From an uncultured Clostridia bacterium (GTDB taxonomy: Bacteria > Bacillota > Clostridia > Oscillospirales > Butyricicoccaceae): a stretch of DNA of 64,000 nucleotides. The stretch spans positions 62,001 through 126,000 of the forward strand of contig CALWAP010000001.1 in assembly GCA_944375715.1 (NCBI GenBank). The letters are read 5' to 3'. Shown one piece after another: positions 26,322 to 35,528 of this stretch. The translations under genes were made by a program, and so were the position numbers. Every line of letters begins with the position of its first letter. Within the stretch, counting starts at the first letter, position 1. The notes under the pieces were generated by a model, which saw nothing but the letters and a program-made list of their open reading frames with translations, had not been told where the DNA came from and did not search any database.

Positions 26322-27854
26322 TTAATGCCTGAAATGGCGCACACCCGTGAATATCATGGCTATGCCGTACTCATCGCAGGCCTTTATGGAATCCTCATCC
26401 TTTACCGAACCGCCGGGCTGGACGATGGCCGTTATGCCAGCCTCGTGTGCAGCCTTAACACAGTCGTCAAATGGGAAGAAGGCGTCGGAAGCCATTACGC
26501 TTCCCTTTGCCCTCTCGCCGGCATACTTGATGGCCAGCTCCAATGCCGTTATACGGTTGGTCTGGCCTGGGCCGATGCCCAGGGAAGCATTATCGTTTGT
26601 AAGCACAATGGCGTTGGACCTTGTGTGCTTAACGACCTTCCAGCCGAAAGCCATGGCAGCAAGCTCCTTTTCGGTGGGAGCCCTTTTGGTGACGACCTTA
26701 TAATCACCCAGCTCGCTCAAACTGTCCTTGCTCTGGACCAAAAGCCCGCCGTCAATCTTCTTTATGTCAAAGCCCTTATAGCCGCCCTCGCCGCAGCCTT
26801 CAAGCTGCAGAAGCCTTATGTTCTTCTTTTTGCCAAGGATGGCAAGGGCCTCTTCGGAATATTCGGGAGCCACGATGACCTCCAGGAATATCTCGGAAAG
26901 CTTCTTGGCCGTTTCGGGGTCTACCTTGCGGTTAAGAGCCACTATACCGCCAAAAATGGAAATGGGATCGCTGTCATATGCCCTTGTGTAAGCCTCGAAA
27001 AGGGTGTCTCCAATGCCGACGCCGCAGGGGTTTGCGTGCTTTACGGCAACGGCGGCGGGAGTGCCGGCAAACTCGTTGAGCATCGATATGGCGGCTGCCG
27101 TATCGTTTATGTTATTGAAGGAAAGCTCCTTGCCGTGAAGCTGCTTTGCCGCAGCCAGCGTGCCCTCGGTCCCCAGGCCCTCTTTATAAAAAGCAGCCTT
27201 CTGGTGGGGGTTCTCGCCGTACCTAAGGTCCTGTACCTTTTCATATGTAAAGGATATCTTAGAGGGGAAGTCAAGTCCCTCTTTCTCGGCCAGATACCTG
27301 GCTATCATGCTGTCATAATTGGCCGTATGCTCGAATATCTTCTGGGCCCAGGCAAACTTCTGCGCCTTATCGGGGCCGCCGTTTTCCAGGGCCTCTATAA
27401 GGGTATCATAGTCGTTTACATCGGTGATGACGCACACATCCTGCCAATTCTTGGCCGCCGCCCTGAGCATGGTGGGACCGCCGATATCGATATTCTCAAT
27501 GGCCTCTTCCAGGCTGACATCCTTTTTGGATATAGTAGCCTTGAAGGGGTACAGGTTTATGACAACAATGTCAATGGTATCTATACCCAGCTTTTTAAGC
27601 TGCTCCATATGCTCAGGCTTTGAACGCATGGCCAGAATACCGCCGTGTACCGCGGGATGAAGGGTCTTCACCCTGCCGTCAAGGCACTCTGGGAAACCCG
27701 TTATCTCGGAAACATCGGTAACATTTATCCCGGCCTTTCTCAAAGCCGAGGCGGTGCCGCCTGTGGAAAGGATCCTGTATCCCAGCTTTTCCAAACGAGA
27801 AGCCAGGCTCTCGACCCCCGTCTTATCGGAAACGCTTATAAGCGCACTTTTCAT
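26322..27854 (-). CDS. purH: Bifunctional AICAR formyltransferase / IMP cyclohydrolase
   Basis: It carries out the last two steps to IMP. The 510-residue protein has the N-terminal cyclohydrolase ([36 protein letters not shown]) and the C-terminal transformylase ([44 protein letters not shown]). Both active sites look complete. Confidence 0.96.
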   Translation of the reverse strand: MKSALISVSDKTGVESLASRLEKLGYRILSTGGTASALRKAGINVTDVSEITGFPECLDGRVKTLHPAVHGGILAMRSKPEHMEQLKKLGIDTIDIVVINLYPFKATISKKDVSLEEAIENIDIGGPTMLRAAAKNWQDVCVITDVNDYDTLIEALENGGPDKAQKFAWAQKIFEHTANYDSMIARYLAEKEGLDFPSKISFTYEKVQDLRYGENPHQKAAFYKEGLGTEGTLAAAKQLHGKELSFNNINDTAAAISMLNEFAGTPAAVAVKHANPCGVGIGDTLFEAYTRAYDSDPISIFGGIVALNRKVDPETAKKLSEIFLEVIVAPEYSEEALAILGKKKNIRLLQLEGCGEGGYKGFDIKKIDGGLLVQSKDSLSELGDYKVVTKRAPTEKELAAMAFGWKVVKHTRSNAIVLTNDNASLGIGPGQTNRITALELAIKYAGERAKGSVMASDAFFPFDDCVKAAHEAGITAIVQPGGSVKDEDSIKACDEYGIAMIFTGVRHFRH

Positions 27855-27855
27855 A

Positions 27856-28497
27856 TTATTCCTCCGCTTTATTCTCGTCTATGAACACCCTGCCGTCCTT
27901 AACGGACAAAGCGCCTTTGCAGAAAAGCCTTACGGCTCTCGGCAGAAGGATATGCTCGGCTTCATCCATTATCCTTTTCTGAAGGACCTCGGGCGTATCG
28001 CCTTCATGCACCTCTACCGCCTTCTGAAGTATTATCGGCCCGCCGTCGGTGACGGCGTCAACAAAATGCACCGTGGCTCCACTGACCCTGACACCCTTTG
28101 CAAGCGCGGCCTCATGCACCTTGAGCCCGTACATGCCGTCACCGCAGAAGGAGGGTATCAGCGATGGGTGTATATTGATTATCCTGTTTTCGTACTTTTT
28201 GCAAAACCCGGCGCTTAAAACCTTCAGAAATCCGGCTAAAACCACCAACTCGGGCTTTACCTCATTTTCCAGAAGCTCGCAAAGCCTGCTGCCGTACTCA
28301 TCTGTGGTAAGACCTTTTCCGGAAAGCACATACCCTTTTATTCCGGCAGCCTCGGCCCTTTTAAGGGCATAAGCGTCCTTCCTTGAGGAAACGACGGCGG
28401 CAATCTCGCCGCCGCCGAGCCCTTCCTTTTCGCTGCTGTCTATCAGGGCCTGGAGATTGGTCCCGCCGCCCGATACCAGAACCGCTATTCTCAGCAT
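27856..28497 (-). CDS. purN: Phosphoribosylglycinamide formyltransferase
   Basis: It formylates GAR with 10-formyl-THF (step 3). ATG 28497 ([18 protein letters not shown]) is the start, overlapping the purM end by 7 bp; an upstream in-frame start lies deep in pur[13 protein letters not shown] and GATVHFVD are the expected active-site segments with Asn, His and Asp. It has 213 residues. Confidence 0.95.
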   Translation of the reverse strand: MLRIAVLVSGGGTNLQALIDSSEKEGLGGGEIAAVVSSRKDAYALKRAEAAGIKGYVLSGKGLTTDEYGSRLCELLENEVKPELVVLAGFLKVLSAGFCKKYENRIINIHPSLIPSFCGDGMYGLKVHEAALAKGVRVSGATVHFVDAVTDGGPIILQKAVEVHEGDTPEVLQKRIMDEAEHILLPRAVRLFCKGALSVKDGRVFIDENKAEE

Positions 28498-29528
28498 ATT
28501 TCTATGCCCTTTTCGCCGCTTACGCATTTGCCCAAAACAGCAGCCTTTTCTCCAGAGTCCTCCAAAGCCTTTATGGCCTTTTCGACGTTTTCAGGAGCAA
28601 CGCCTATGACCAGCCCGACACCCATGTTGAAGGTATTGTACATATCCCTTTCAGGGATATCACCCTTTTCCCTTATCAGGCTGAATATCTCGGGCACAGG
28701 CAGGGCATTTTTGTCCAGCACAGCCTTTATGCCCTCGGGCAGGGAGCGGGGAATGTTCTCATACCATCCGCCGCCTGTGACATGGGCCACCGACTTTATC
28801 TGGCAAGCCTGCCTTACGGCCTCCAAGGCCTTTACATATATCCTTGTGGGCACCAAGAGGGCCTCACCCACTGTCGTATTCCCCATCTTCTTTGAAAGGC
28901 TCTCTTTATCATCACCCAGGACCTTCCTTGCAAGGGAGAAACCGTTGGAGTGCATACCCGACGAGGCTACGCCGATAAGTATGTCGCCCTCTTTAAGCAG
29001 GCTTTCTTCCAGCATTTTTTCCCTGTCGACAATACCTACGGCAAAACCGGCCAGGTCATACTCACCAACAGGGTAAAAGCCCGGCATTTCGGCTGTTTCT
29101 CCGCCGACCAGCGCACAGCCTGCCTGGCGGCAGCCCTCTGTCACGCCGGAGACTATCTGGGCGGCCACCTGGGGATCAAGCTTTCCCACCGCCAGATAAT
29201 CGAGGAAGAAAAGGGGCTTTGCACCCGAGCAGGCTATGTCGTTGACGCACATGGCAACACAGTCTATCCCCACCGTGTCATGCTTTTCCAAAGTAAACGC
29301 TATCTTGAGCTTGGTACCGACACCATCCGTGCCCGAAACCAAAACCGGCTGTTTCATGCCGCCTACATCAGGGGCAAACATACCGCCAAAGCCACCTATT
29401 GAACCTATAACACCCGGGATATAGGTACTTTCGACCATCGGCTTTATCCTGTTTACCGTTTCATAACCGGCAGTTACATCAACGCCGGCCTTGGCATAGC
29501 TTTCGCTGTGGCTGTCTTTATGACTCAT
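28491..29528 (-). CDS. purM: Phosphoribosylformylglycinamidine cyclo-ligase
   Basis: It closes the imidazole ring to give AIR (step 5). The 345-residue protein shows SYAKAGVDVTAGYE, SGTDGVGTKLKIA, GGETAEMPGFY, GVASSGMHSNGFSL and VAHVTGGG, all standard AIR synthetase motifs. Confidence 0.96.
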   Translation of the reverse strand: MSHKDSHSESYAKAGVDVTAGYETVNRIKPMVESTYIPGVIGSIGGFGGMFAPDVGGMKQPVLVSGTDGVGTKLKIAFTLEKHDTVGIDCVAMCVNDIACSGAKPLFFLDYLAVGKLDPQVAAQIVSGVTEGCRQAGCALVGGETAEMPGFYPVGEYDLAGFAVGIVDREKMLEESLLKEGDILIGVASSGMHSNGFSLARKVLGDDKESLSKKMGNTTVGEALLVPTRIYVKALEAVRQACQIKSVAHVTGGGWYENIPRSLPEGIKAVLDKNALPVPEIFSLIREKGDIPERDMYNTFNMGVGLVIGVAPENVEKAIKALEDSGEKAAVLGKCVSGEKGIEIC

Positions 29529-29532
29529 GGCT

Positions 29533-30951
29533 CTATTCCTTTCCTGTCCAGCAGTATGTGCAGATATTCTCAGGGTCTATGCCTATTGAATCAAGCTCGC
29601 CCTGTATGGTCTGGAATCGCAGGGATGAGAAATGCAGCTCCTTGCTGATCTCTTCTATCATGGCCCTGCCCCTTTCGGTCTTTATATCCGAATATTCGTT
29701 TAAATGCTCAAAGCCCTTGTCGCCTTCCAGCTTCATGACTACCCTGCGGGCGATAAGCTCCATTTCGGAACGCGAACGGGAGAAATTGAGGTATTTACAG
29801 CCGTAGGTTATCGGCGGGCAGGCAGAGCGGATATGCACCTCTTTTGCCCCTTCCTCGTAGAGAAACTTTACTGTTTCCCTGGTCTGAGTGCCCCTGACTA
29901 TAGAGTCATCGACAAACAAAAGTTTTTTCCCGTTTATCAGTTCCTTGACGGGCACCAGCTTCATGCGAGCCACCAGATTCCGCATGTTCTGATTGGTAGG
30001 CATAAAGCTGCGGGGCCATGTGGGGGTGTACTTTATAAAGGGCCTGGCAAACGGGATATGGGCCTCGTTTGCATAGCCGATGGCATGTGCCGTGCCGCTG
30101 TCGGGTATCCCGGCAACAAAGTCACAATCACCCGCAACGCCCTCCTCAATATCATGCTGGGCCATTATCTCGCCGCAGCGATATCTCATAGTCTCGACCG
30201 TGACCCCTTCGTAATGGGAATTGGGATAGCCGTAATAGGTCCAGAGAAAGGCGCATATACGCATTTTCTTCCTGGCGGGGTATTCAACAGTGACCTCCTC
30301 GGGCGTCACCCTGACTATTTCCCCAGGCCCCAGGTCCCTGAGGTCGGAATATCCGACCTTCTGATACGCAAAAGACTCAAAGGAAACCGCGTAGCCGTCC
30401 TCCCTTTGGCCCACCAGGACAGGCAGCCTGCCGTAAAGATCCCTGGCGGCGTAAATGCAGTCCCCCGTCAGCACCAGCACCGACATGGAACCGTCGATCA
30501 TCTCCTGGGCATGGCGTATGCCCTCGGGTATGCTTGCAGCCTCGTTTATCAGGGAGGCCACCAGCTCGGTGGCGTTTATCCTGCCGCCGCTCATTTCAAG
30601 GAAATGCCTGTTCTGGTCCAGGACATGGGCCGCAAGCTCGTCCTCATTATTTATCTTTCCTACCGTCGTAATGGCGTAATTGCCCAGGTGGGAGCGTATA
30701 AGAAGGGGCTGGGGCTCATAATCGCTTATGCAGGCGATACCCAGGTTTCCGCGCATTTCGTTGACATCATGCTCAAACTTGGTGCGGAAAGGCGAGTTTT
30801 CTATATTATGAATGGCCCTTTGAAAGCCCAGCTCCTTGTCGTACATGGCCATTCCGCCGCGCCTGGTGCCCAGGTGGGAATGGTAGTCGACGCCGAAAAA
30901 CAGGTCATATCCGCAGGACGCTTTTGAAGCTATGCCGAAAAATCCTCCCAT
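29533..30951 (-). CDS. purF: Amidophosphoribosyltransferase-like protein lacking the N-terminal cysteine
   Basis: PurF makes phosphoribosylamine from PRPP and glutamine (step 1). The 472-residue protein has the C-terminal phosphoribosyltransferase domain with an intact PRPP loop (LLFVDDSIVRGTQTRE) and a C-terminal NICTYCWTG motif. The N-terminus reads MGGFFGIAS, where active PurF enzymes have MCG or a processed Cys1; Cys1 is the glutaminase nucleophile. The usual HNGN oxyanion region reads VGKINNEDEL. Either ammonia is used directly, or a separate canonical PurF exists elsewhere. Annotated homologs with MGGFFG starts occur in other anaerobes, so this is a subfamily rather than damage. Confidence 0.85.
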   Translation of the reverse strand: MGGFFGIASKASCGYDLFFGVDYHSHLGTRRGGMAMYDKELGFQRAIHNIENSPFRTKFEHDVNEMRGNLGIACISDYEPQPLLIRSHLGNYAITTVGKINNEDELAAHVLDQNRHFLEMSGGRINATELVASLINEAASIPEGIRHAQEMIDGSMSVLVLTGDCIYAARDLYGRLPVLVGQREDGYAVSFESFAYQKVGYSDLRDLGPGEIVRVTPEEVTVEYPARKKMRICAFLWTYYGYPNSHYEGVTVETMRYRCGEIMAQHDIEEGVAGDCDFVAGIPDSGTAHAIGYANEAHIPFARPFIKYTPTWPRSFMPTNQNMRNLVARMKLVPVKELINGKKLLFVDDSIVRGTQTRETVKFLYEEGAKEVHIRSACPPITYGCKYLNFSRSRSEMELIARRVVMKLEGDKGFEHLNEYSDIKTERGRAMIEEISKELHFSSLRFQTIQGELDSIGIDPENICTYCWTGKE

Positions 30952-30953
30952 TT

Positions 30954-31664
30954 TTATTCTCCAATCATTCTGCGCATGATCTCCTGATATGCGCCTTCGA
31001 CATTGCCAAGATCCCTGCGGAAACGGTCCTTATCCAGCTTTTCGCCCGTCTTGCTGTCCCAGAAGCGGCATGTATCGGGGGATATCTCGTCGGCCAGCAC
31101 GATGGTGCCGTCGCTCAGCCTGCCGAACTCCAGCTTGAAATCGACCAGGTCGATGCCGATGCCCTTCATGAACTTCTTGAGGAAATCATTTACGGCGAAG
31201 GCGTATTTCTTGATGGTTTCTATCTCTTCCTTGGTGGCAAGCTTGAGCGCCAGGGCATGATAACTGTTGATAAGGGGGTCGCCCAGGTCGTCGTTCTTAT
31301 AGGAGAACTCAATGGTGGGCTCGTCAAACACTATGCCTTCCTTAACGCCGTACCTTTTGGCAAAAGAACCGGCCGAAATATTGCGGATTATGACCTCCAG
31401 CGGCACAATGGAGACCTTTTTGACAAGTGTTTCCCTTTCGGAAAGCTCTTTCACGAAGTGGGTGGGTACCCCTTCCTTTTCCAAAAGGCCCATAAGATAA
31501 TTGGTCACCCTGTTGTTGATGACCCCCTTGCCGGCAATGGTGCCCTTCTTCTCGCCGTTAAAGGCGGTGGCGTCGTCCTTGTAATCTACTATAAAGAGTT
31601 CGGGATCGTCGGTGGCAAATACCTTCTTGGCCTTGCCTTCGTAAACCTGCTCAAGCTTTTTCAT
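30954..31664 (-). CDS. purC: SAICAR synthetase
   Basis: It adds aspartate to CAIR with ATP. The 236-residue protein starts [16 protein letters not shown] and contains [28 protein letters not shown] and [14 protein letters not shown]. It overlaps purE by 4 bp (ATGA). Confidence 0.96.
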   Translation of the reverse strand: MKKLEQVYEGKAKKVFATDDPELFIVDYKDDATAFNGEKKGTIAGKGVINNRVTNYLMGLLEKEGVPTHFVKELSERETLVKKVSIVPLEVIIRNISAGSFAKRYGVKEGIVFDEPTIEFSYKNDDLGDPLINSYHALALKLATKEEIETIKKYAFAVNDFLKKFMKGIGIDLVDFKLEFGRLSDGTIVLADEISPDTCRFWDSKTGEKLDKDRFRRDLGNVEGAYQEIMRRMIGE

Positions 31665-32170
31665 ATTCTTACCTCCGTTGTGCTGTACTGTTTTCTTATA
31701 TTCCTGTCCTTTTCCAGAACCTTTTCTTCCATGGCCTTTTTATAACCGGCAAAAGCGTCCCTTAAGGAAGGCTCGCTTAATGCCAATATCTGCACAGCCA
31801 GAAGCGCGGCGTTCTCAGCCCCGTTTATGGCCACCGTGGCAACGGGTATGCCCGAAGGCATCTGCACTGTTGAAAGCAAGCTGTCAAGACCGTCCATCGT
31901 GCTGGATTTGATAGGTACGCCTATAACGGGCAGCACGGTATTAGCCGCCATGACCCCGGCCAGATGGGCAGCCTTTCCGGCGGCGGCTATAATGACTCCG
32001 GCCCCGCTCTGTTCAGCCGTTTTCGAAAGTTCCTCGGCTGCGGCGGGGGTCCTGTGGGCCGAAACTATCCTTACCTCAAAGGGCACATTAAAACTGCCCA
32101 GGGTCTTCAATGCTCCTTCCATTACCTGAAGGTCCGAATCCGAACCCATGACAACAATGACCTTTTTCAT
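31661..32170 (-). CDS. purE: N5-CAIR mutase (class I PurE)
   Basis: The 169-residue protein has [18 protein letters not shown] and [23 protein letters not shown], the CO2/N5-CAIR binding pattern. It is the first structural gene of the operon. purK and purB are not present, so they must be elsewhere or replaced. Confidence 0.95.
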   Translation of the reverse strand: MKKVIVVMGSDSDLQVMEGALKTLGSFNVPFEVRIVSAHRTPAAAEELSKTAEQSGAGVIIAAAGKAAHLAGVMAANTVLPVIGVPIKSSTMDGLDSLLSTVQMPSGIPVATVAINGAENAALLAVQILALSEPSLRDAFAGYKKAMEEKVLEKDRNIRKQYSTTEVRI

Positions 32171-32237
32171 TGTCCCACCCTTTCATCTGATTGACTTTAT
32201 TCGCGTCCTGCCTGCCGTTTTCTGCCTAAAAGCAAGT

Positions 32238-32260
32238 AAAGCACCCTAAAGGGGTGCTTT
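32238..32260 (-). terminator. Possible attenuator hairpin before purE
   Basis: AAAGCACCC and GGGTGCTTT pair around CTTTA. The T-tail (ACTTGCTTTT on the reverse strand) is weak, so it may be a partial terminator or a regulated one. It lies 68 bp before the purE start. Confidence 0.5.
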
Positions 32261-32263
32261 TGT

Positions 32264-32356
32264 TCACCAAAGGCTTGGATATATAAGCGCAAATATCCCG
32301 CTGAACCCGAAAGAGCAATACTCTATTAAGCCCGAAAATCCGACGATCAGCTCCAT
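32264..32356 (-). CDS. Possible 30-residue leader ORF before purE
   Basis: ATG 32356 follows GGAGG at 10 bp and the frame ends 4 bp before the hairpin. The product is hydrophobic (MELIVGFSGLIEYCSFGF and on to a C-terminal SLW), rich in Gly, Ile, Leu and Phe. The position is that of a leader peptide, but no codon run points to a sensed amino acid. It could also be untranslated structured leader RNA. Confidence 0.35.
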   Translation of the reverse strand: MELIVGFSGLIEYCSFGFSGIFALIYPSLW

Positions 32357-32394
32357 GACAGCAAGGCCTCCGAATGCTTATTAAATACACAAAT

Positions 32395-32423
32395 ATGATA
32401 CTATAAATTGTAAGATTTTGCAA
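32395..32423 (-). promoter_or_regulatory. Purine operon promoter
   Basis: On the reverse strand, TTGCAA (32423-32418), 17 bp, TATCAT (32400-32395). The transcript leader is about 220 nt. I see no guanine riboswitch core, PRPP/ppGpp riboswitch core or clear PurBox. Confidence 0.7.
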
Positions 32424-32533
32424 CATAAAGCTTTATTTCCAAAAGCATTTTGGCGTTTTGTCCACAAATGCGCCGAGGTGAAAAATAAAAGATAGCTGTT
32501 TTGCAATGCCTCTATGACCCTTTTCGGGCCTTT

Positions 32534-32571
32534 GTCTTTGTATTGAAACAAAGACCCGGAACAGTTATAAT
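32534..32571 (+). promoter_or_regulatory. Promoter and palindromic operator of the Cys-rich redox gene
   Basis: TTGAAA (32543-32548), 17 bp, TATAAT (32566-32571). A perfect inverted repeat, GTCTTTGT (32534-32541) and ACAAAGAC (32548-32555) with a 6-bp spacer, covers the -35 box and looks like a repressor site. The rest of 32427-32533 is AT-rich with no gene. Confidence 0.6.
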
Positions 32572-32628
32572 AATTATATACCTGTGTACCGATATATCAA
32601 CGACCATTTTGTGAAAGGAGAAATCATT

Positions 32629-33075
32629 ATGGAAAAACTTTACGGAAGAGATCTTATGATAGACGGCTGTAACTGCGCCCAGGCCGTTTTGGTATCGCTT
32701 TGCCATGATATTGGCCTTTCTGAGGATATGGCCATGAAGCTTTCATGCCCTTTGGGCGGTGGCTGCCGCGCAGGTGAAATATGCGGAACTGTTACAGGGG
32801 CGCTTCTGGCCCTGGGCTTTGTCACCGGCAACACCGACAGACATGATAAGGATGCAAGGGAAGAAGCTTACAAGAAATATATTGAGTTTGACCGCAGGTT
32901 CAAAGAGAAATACGGCAGCCTGGTCTGCCGCGAGATTCTTGGATGCGACACTTCGACCCCCGAGGGCAAGGAGCACATGAAGAATCATCCGGAACTCAAG
33001 CTGAGGTGCCATGAAAGGGTAGATGGGGCAATAGCCCTCGTAAAGGAAATGCTGGCTGAGGAAAAAAGCAAATAA
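32629..33075 (+). CDS. C_GCAxxG_C_C family redox protein
   Basis: The 148-residue protein starts at ATG 32629 behind AAAGGAG. It shows the family's spaced cysteines: GCNCAQAVL near residue 16, GGGCRAGEICGTVTGALLALG near 50, then CREILGCD and RCHERV. These proteins are thought to bind metal or do thiol redox chemistry, often near electron-transfer genes, but no reaction is proven. The -35 palindrome suggests regulated expression. The MFS gene follows after 69 bp. Confidence 0.85.
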   Translation: MEKLYGRDLMIDGCNCAQAVLVSLCHDIGLSEDMAMKLSCPLGGGCRAGEICGTVTGALLALGFVTGNTDRHDKDAREEAYKKYIEFDRRFKEKYGSLVCREILGCDTSTPEGKEHMKNHPELKLRCHERVDGAIALVKEMLAEEKSK

Positions 33076-33079
33076 TATG

Positions 33080-33108
33080 TTTACATCGGGCGGCCTTTCT
33101 GTTATATT
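33080..33108 (+). promoter_or_regulatory. Possible MFS gene promoter
   Basis: TTTACA (33080-33085), 17 bp, TATATT (33103-33108). Confidence 0.5.
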
Positions 33109-33144
33109 ACGTTAGTATAATCAATCCTTCTGCGAGGTGTCCTT

Positions 33145-34431
33145 ATGGGACTTTACAAGGAATTGCGGCGCAGCCTTAGGGCTCATATGGCCTTTGAGGA
33201 GCCGAACACCCTCCTCATTATGTCAGAGGCCCTGTTTGCCGGTATGGTGCTTCAGCTGACAAATCCGTTTTATCAGCTGTTCGCAACAGCCATGGGAGCT
33301 GACAGCGTTGCTGTTGGCCTTATCAGCTCTCTGCCTTCGTTCTGCGCTCTATTTGTGCTGCTGCCCGCCTCATTATACATAGACCGAGTCAAGGACAAAA
33401 AACATTTTTTATGCACGGCCATCACAATATGCGGCGTGATACTTCCCCTAGTCGCCCTGTCACCTTTTCTGGGTGACAGAGGATATTGGTTCTTTATCAT
33501 AGGCATTTCCCTTTGGAACATACCCTATATCTGCTATACCGTATCATGGCAGAGCTATTTTTCCGACCTTTATCCCCCTGCCAAAAGGGCTATGCCTTAT
33601 GCCAGAAGACAGATGATGACAAACGCCGTGCCTGTCGTCACTATAATGGCTGGCGGCCTTATTTTAAGCTATCTGTGCAAAAGCCAACAGCAGAAGATCC
33701 TGGCATATCAGATATTTTATTTTGTCGCCTTTTTGGCCTCGATATTCCAGCGCAGATCTATAATGAAGACCCATGTCGGTGAGGACTTTGTTCCAAAGCG
33801 TCCTCCCGAGGGTACGTCGCCCATAATAGAGTTCATAAATGCAATAAAGCAGCTTAAAAACAATCCCAGGTTCTGCATATTCCTGGTGCTGCTCTTTATT
33901 TTCTACTTTTCATGGCAAATGGCCTGGCCGATGTTCTTCATCTTTCTTGTCAAGGAGGTCGGATTTAACGAGGCTACAAAAAGTCTTTTTGATGTTGTGT
34001 CCTATCTTTCTGTCACATTGATGTCCACCTGGTGGGGCAAGCGTATTGAAAAATACGGCCCCCGCGGCTCAACTGTAATTGGACTTTTCAGCTGCGCCCT
34101 GGTCCCTGCCTGGACGGTGATTACCCGCAACTTCTGGGTCATATTTGTCAGCTATATTTTCAGCGGCGGCACCTCCCCCGGTTTTCAGCTGGGACTTTTC
34201 AACGACATGTTGGAAAACCTGCCCGAGGAAAATAAATCCCTTAACATCGGCATTTACAACATGGTCATGCAGATATCAAACTTTGTGGCCCCTTTAGTAG
34301 GCGTTGCCCTTTACACTGCCATAGGTTCGGTAAATACCATGTATATTTCCAGCGCCTGCCGCTTTGGTGCCGCGTGCCTCTTTGCCCTGCGCTTTATCCT
34401 GCTTCGCAAAAAGAGCAGACAGCCGGTTTAA
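33145..34431 (+). CDS. MFS transporter
   Basis: The 428-residue protein has twelve predicted helices. The loop YIDRVKDKK between helices 2 and 3 fits the MFS A-motif, and a long central loop (about 205-235) separates the two halves. It resembles clostridial MFS proteins with the start ...MAFEEPNTLLIMSEALFAGM, whose substrate is unknown. The terminator after it is shared with the convergent cluster. Confidence 0.85.
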   Translation: MGLYKELRRSLRAHMAFEEPNTLLIMSEALFAGMVLQLTNPFYQLFATAMGADSVAVGLISSLPSFCALFVLLPASLYIDRVKDKKHFLCTAITICGVILPLVALSPFLGDRGYWFFIIGISLWNIPYICYTVSWQSYFSDLYPPAKRAMPYARRQMMTNAVPVVTIMAGGLILSYLCKSQQQKILAYQIFYFVAFLASIFQRRSIMKTHVGEDFVPKRPPEGTSPIIEFINAIKQLKNNPRFCIFLVLLFIFYFSWQMAWPMFFIFLVKEVGFNEATKSLFDVVSYLSVTLMSTWWGKRIEKYGPRGSTVIGLFSCALVPAWTVITRNFWVIFVSYIFSGGTSPGFQLGLFNDMLENLPEENKSLNIGIYNMVMQISNFVAPLVGVALYTAIGSVNTMYISSACRFGAACLFALRFILLRKKSRQPV

Positions 34432-34449
34432 CTCAAATCAAGCTCAAAA

Positions 34450-34479
34450 AACAAGGGCCTTGCGGCCCTTGTTTTTTAT
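34450..34479. terminator. Bidirectional terminator
   Basis: AACAAGGGCC and GGCCCTTGTT around TTGC, with T-run on + and AAAAA (T-run on -) on the other side. Confidence 0.9.
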
Positions 34480-34751
34480 TGCGCCAGCAGCATAAAGTCC
34501 CCGGCAATACCCAGAAATAACCTTCCTCCAAAATCGTAAACCGAGCAGACCTTATAATCCTTTCTTATCTGCCCTCCGCTTTCAAGGCTGTGCCGTATCT
34601 TATCGCCTGCCGGAAGTTTTTCCAAAAATGCGCTTTCTGACTGCCAATTACCTTCCTCATAATAATCCCCAAACTCATCCATTGAAGGATTTGTTTTATA
34701 AAGAGTAACGGCCAGCGCCGCCGTCAGCGTAAGGATCAAAAACTTTTTCAT
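34476..34751 (-). CDS. Small exported protein, last gene of the actin/tubulin-like cluster
   Basis: The 91-residue protein has an N-terminal hydrophobic signal or anchor (FLILTLTAALAVTLY) and then NPSMDEFGDYYEEG. The NPS-x-x-x-FG-DYY pattern recalls the DUF4359 family. There is no enzyme motif. It is 15 bp after the preceding gene, so it belongs to the same transcript. Confidence 0.6.
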   Translation of the reverse strand: MKKFLILTLTAALAVTLYKTNPSMDEFGDYYEEGNWQSESAFLEKLPAGDKIRHSLESGGQIRKDYKVCSVYDFGGRLFLGIAGDFMLLAQ

Positions 34752-34766
34752 GTTTTCCCGCCTTTC

Positions 34767-35528
34767 TCATATGCTTTCGGTCAAAATACTGCCTTTTCTC
34801 AACAGCACATACGTGCCGTCCATTCCTTTTGACAGGGTGGCCGGACCTCCTCCACGCCTTAATACGCAGGCGTCGCCGCCAAAAGAGGTCATATCGAAAA
34901 GGAATCGGAACTGTTCGTTTTTCAGCTCCTCTTTTCCGACCTTCTTACCATACCAATGTTCAGATGGCTCCAGAAAGTATGCGTTTCCCGCCTGGTAAAC
35001 CGTGAAGGTTCCTTTGCGGCTTATTATCCTCATTATCGGGGCCTGACCAAACATTATGTCCTGGCGGTTGGCTATCTCTGCATATCCAACCATCTCCCCT
35101 GACTTTAAAGTCGCTTCCGGATAGGCCGCTTTTGAATCGGAAGGAGCTTTGGAAGGATTAAAGCTTTCCTCCCAGCCTTTGAAAAAATCGGCTTTTTCCC
35201 GAATGCCTTCAAGCGGCTTCTGTTTTTCAGCAATACCCGCTTCCTCATCAGCCAGCTTAATCCCCAGGGGCTTTTCTTCCACTTTTGGACGCACATCGTT
35301 TTTTCTGTCCTTTTTCTGAGTCCTGTCGTTAAAGCCTCCCCAGCCATCCAGCACCTTCAATACTCGCGAGGACACCACCAGGATGCAAAGGGTACACAAA
35401 AGGATATTGGTCAGTACCTGCTGGCCCCTGATGCCGTCCCCCATGGACGGCACCAGGCGGCATGTAAGAACTACGGATATTACGGCCAGAAGGCATACGC
35501 CAAGTCTCAAAAGGGCCAATCTCTTCAT
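34767..35528 (-). CDS. Two-helix membrane protein of the actin/tubulin-like cluster
   Basis: The 253-residue protein has two N-terminal membrane helices (about 6-22 and 37-53), a highly charged linker (about 65-130) and a C-terminal globular region with AEIANRQDIMFGQAPIMRI and a Gly-rich RRGGGPATLSKGMDGTYVLLRKGS. I recognise no family. ATG 35528 overlaps the stop of the actin-like gene; GTG 35537 is an alternative start. The soluble part should face the cytoplasm if the two helices form a hairpin, which would let it meet the cytoskeletal-type proteins (inference). Confidence 0.7.
   Translation of the reverse strand: MKRLALLRLGVCLLAVISVVLTCRLVPSMGDGIRGQQVLTNILLCTLCILVVSSRVLKVLDGWGGFNDRTQKKDRKNDVRPKVEEKPLGIKLADEEAGIAEKQKPLEGIREKADFFKGWEESFNPSKAPSDSKAAYPEATLKSGEMVGYAEIANRQDIMFGQAPIMRIISRKGTFTVYQAGNAYFLEPSEHWYGKKVGKEELKNEQFRFLFDMTSFGGDACVLRRGGGPATLSKGMDGTYVLLRKGSILTESI

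Noticed and set aside
26016-27623. Long + strand frame of about 535 codons opposite purD and purH
   Set aside because: It lies opposite two well-supported genes, has no ribosome site and looks like a codon-bias shadow; the same holds for the long frames opposite purF and purM.
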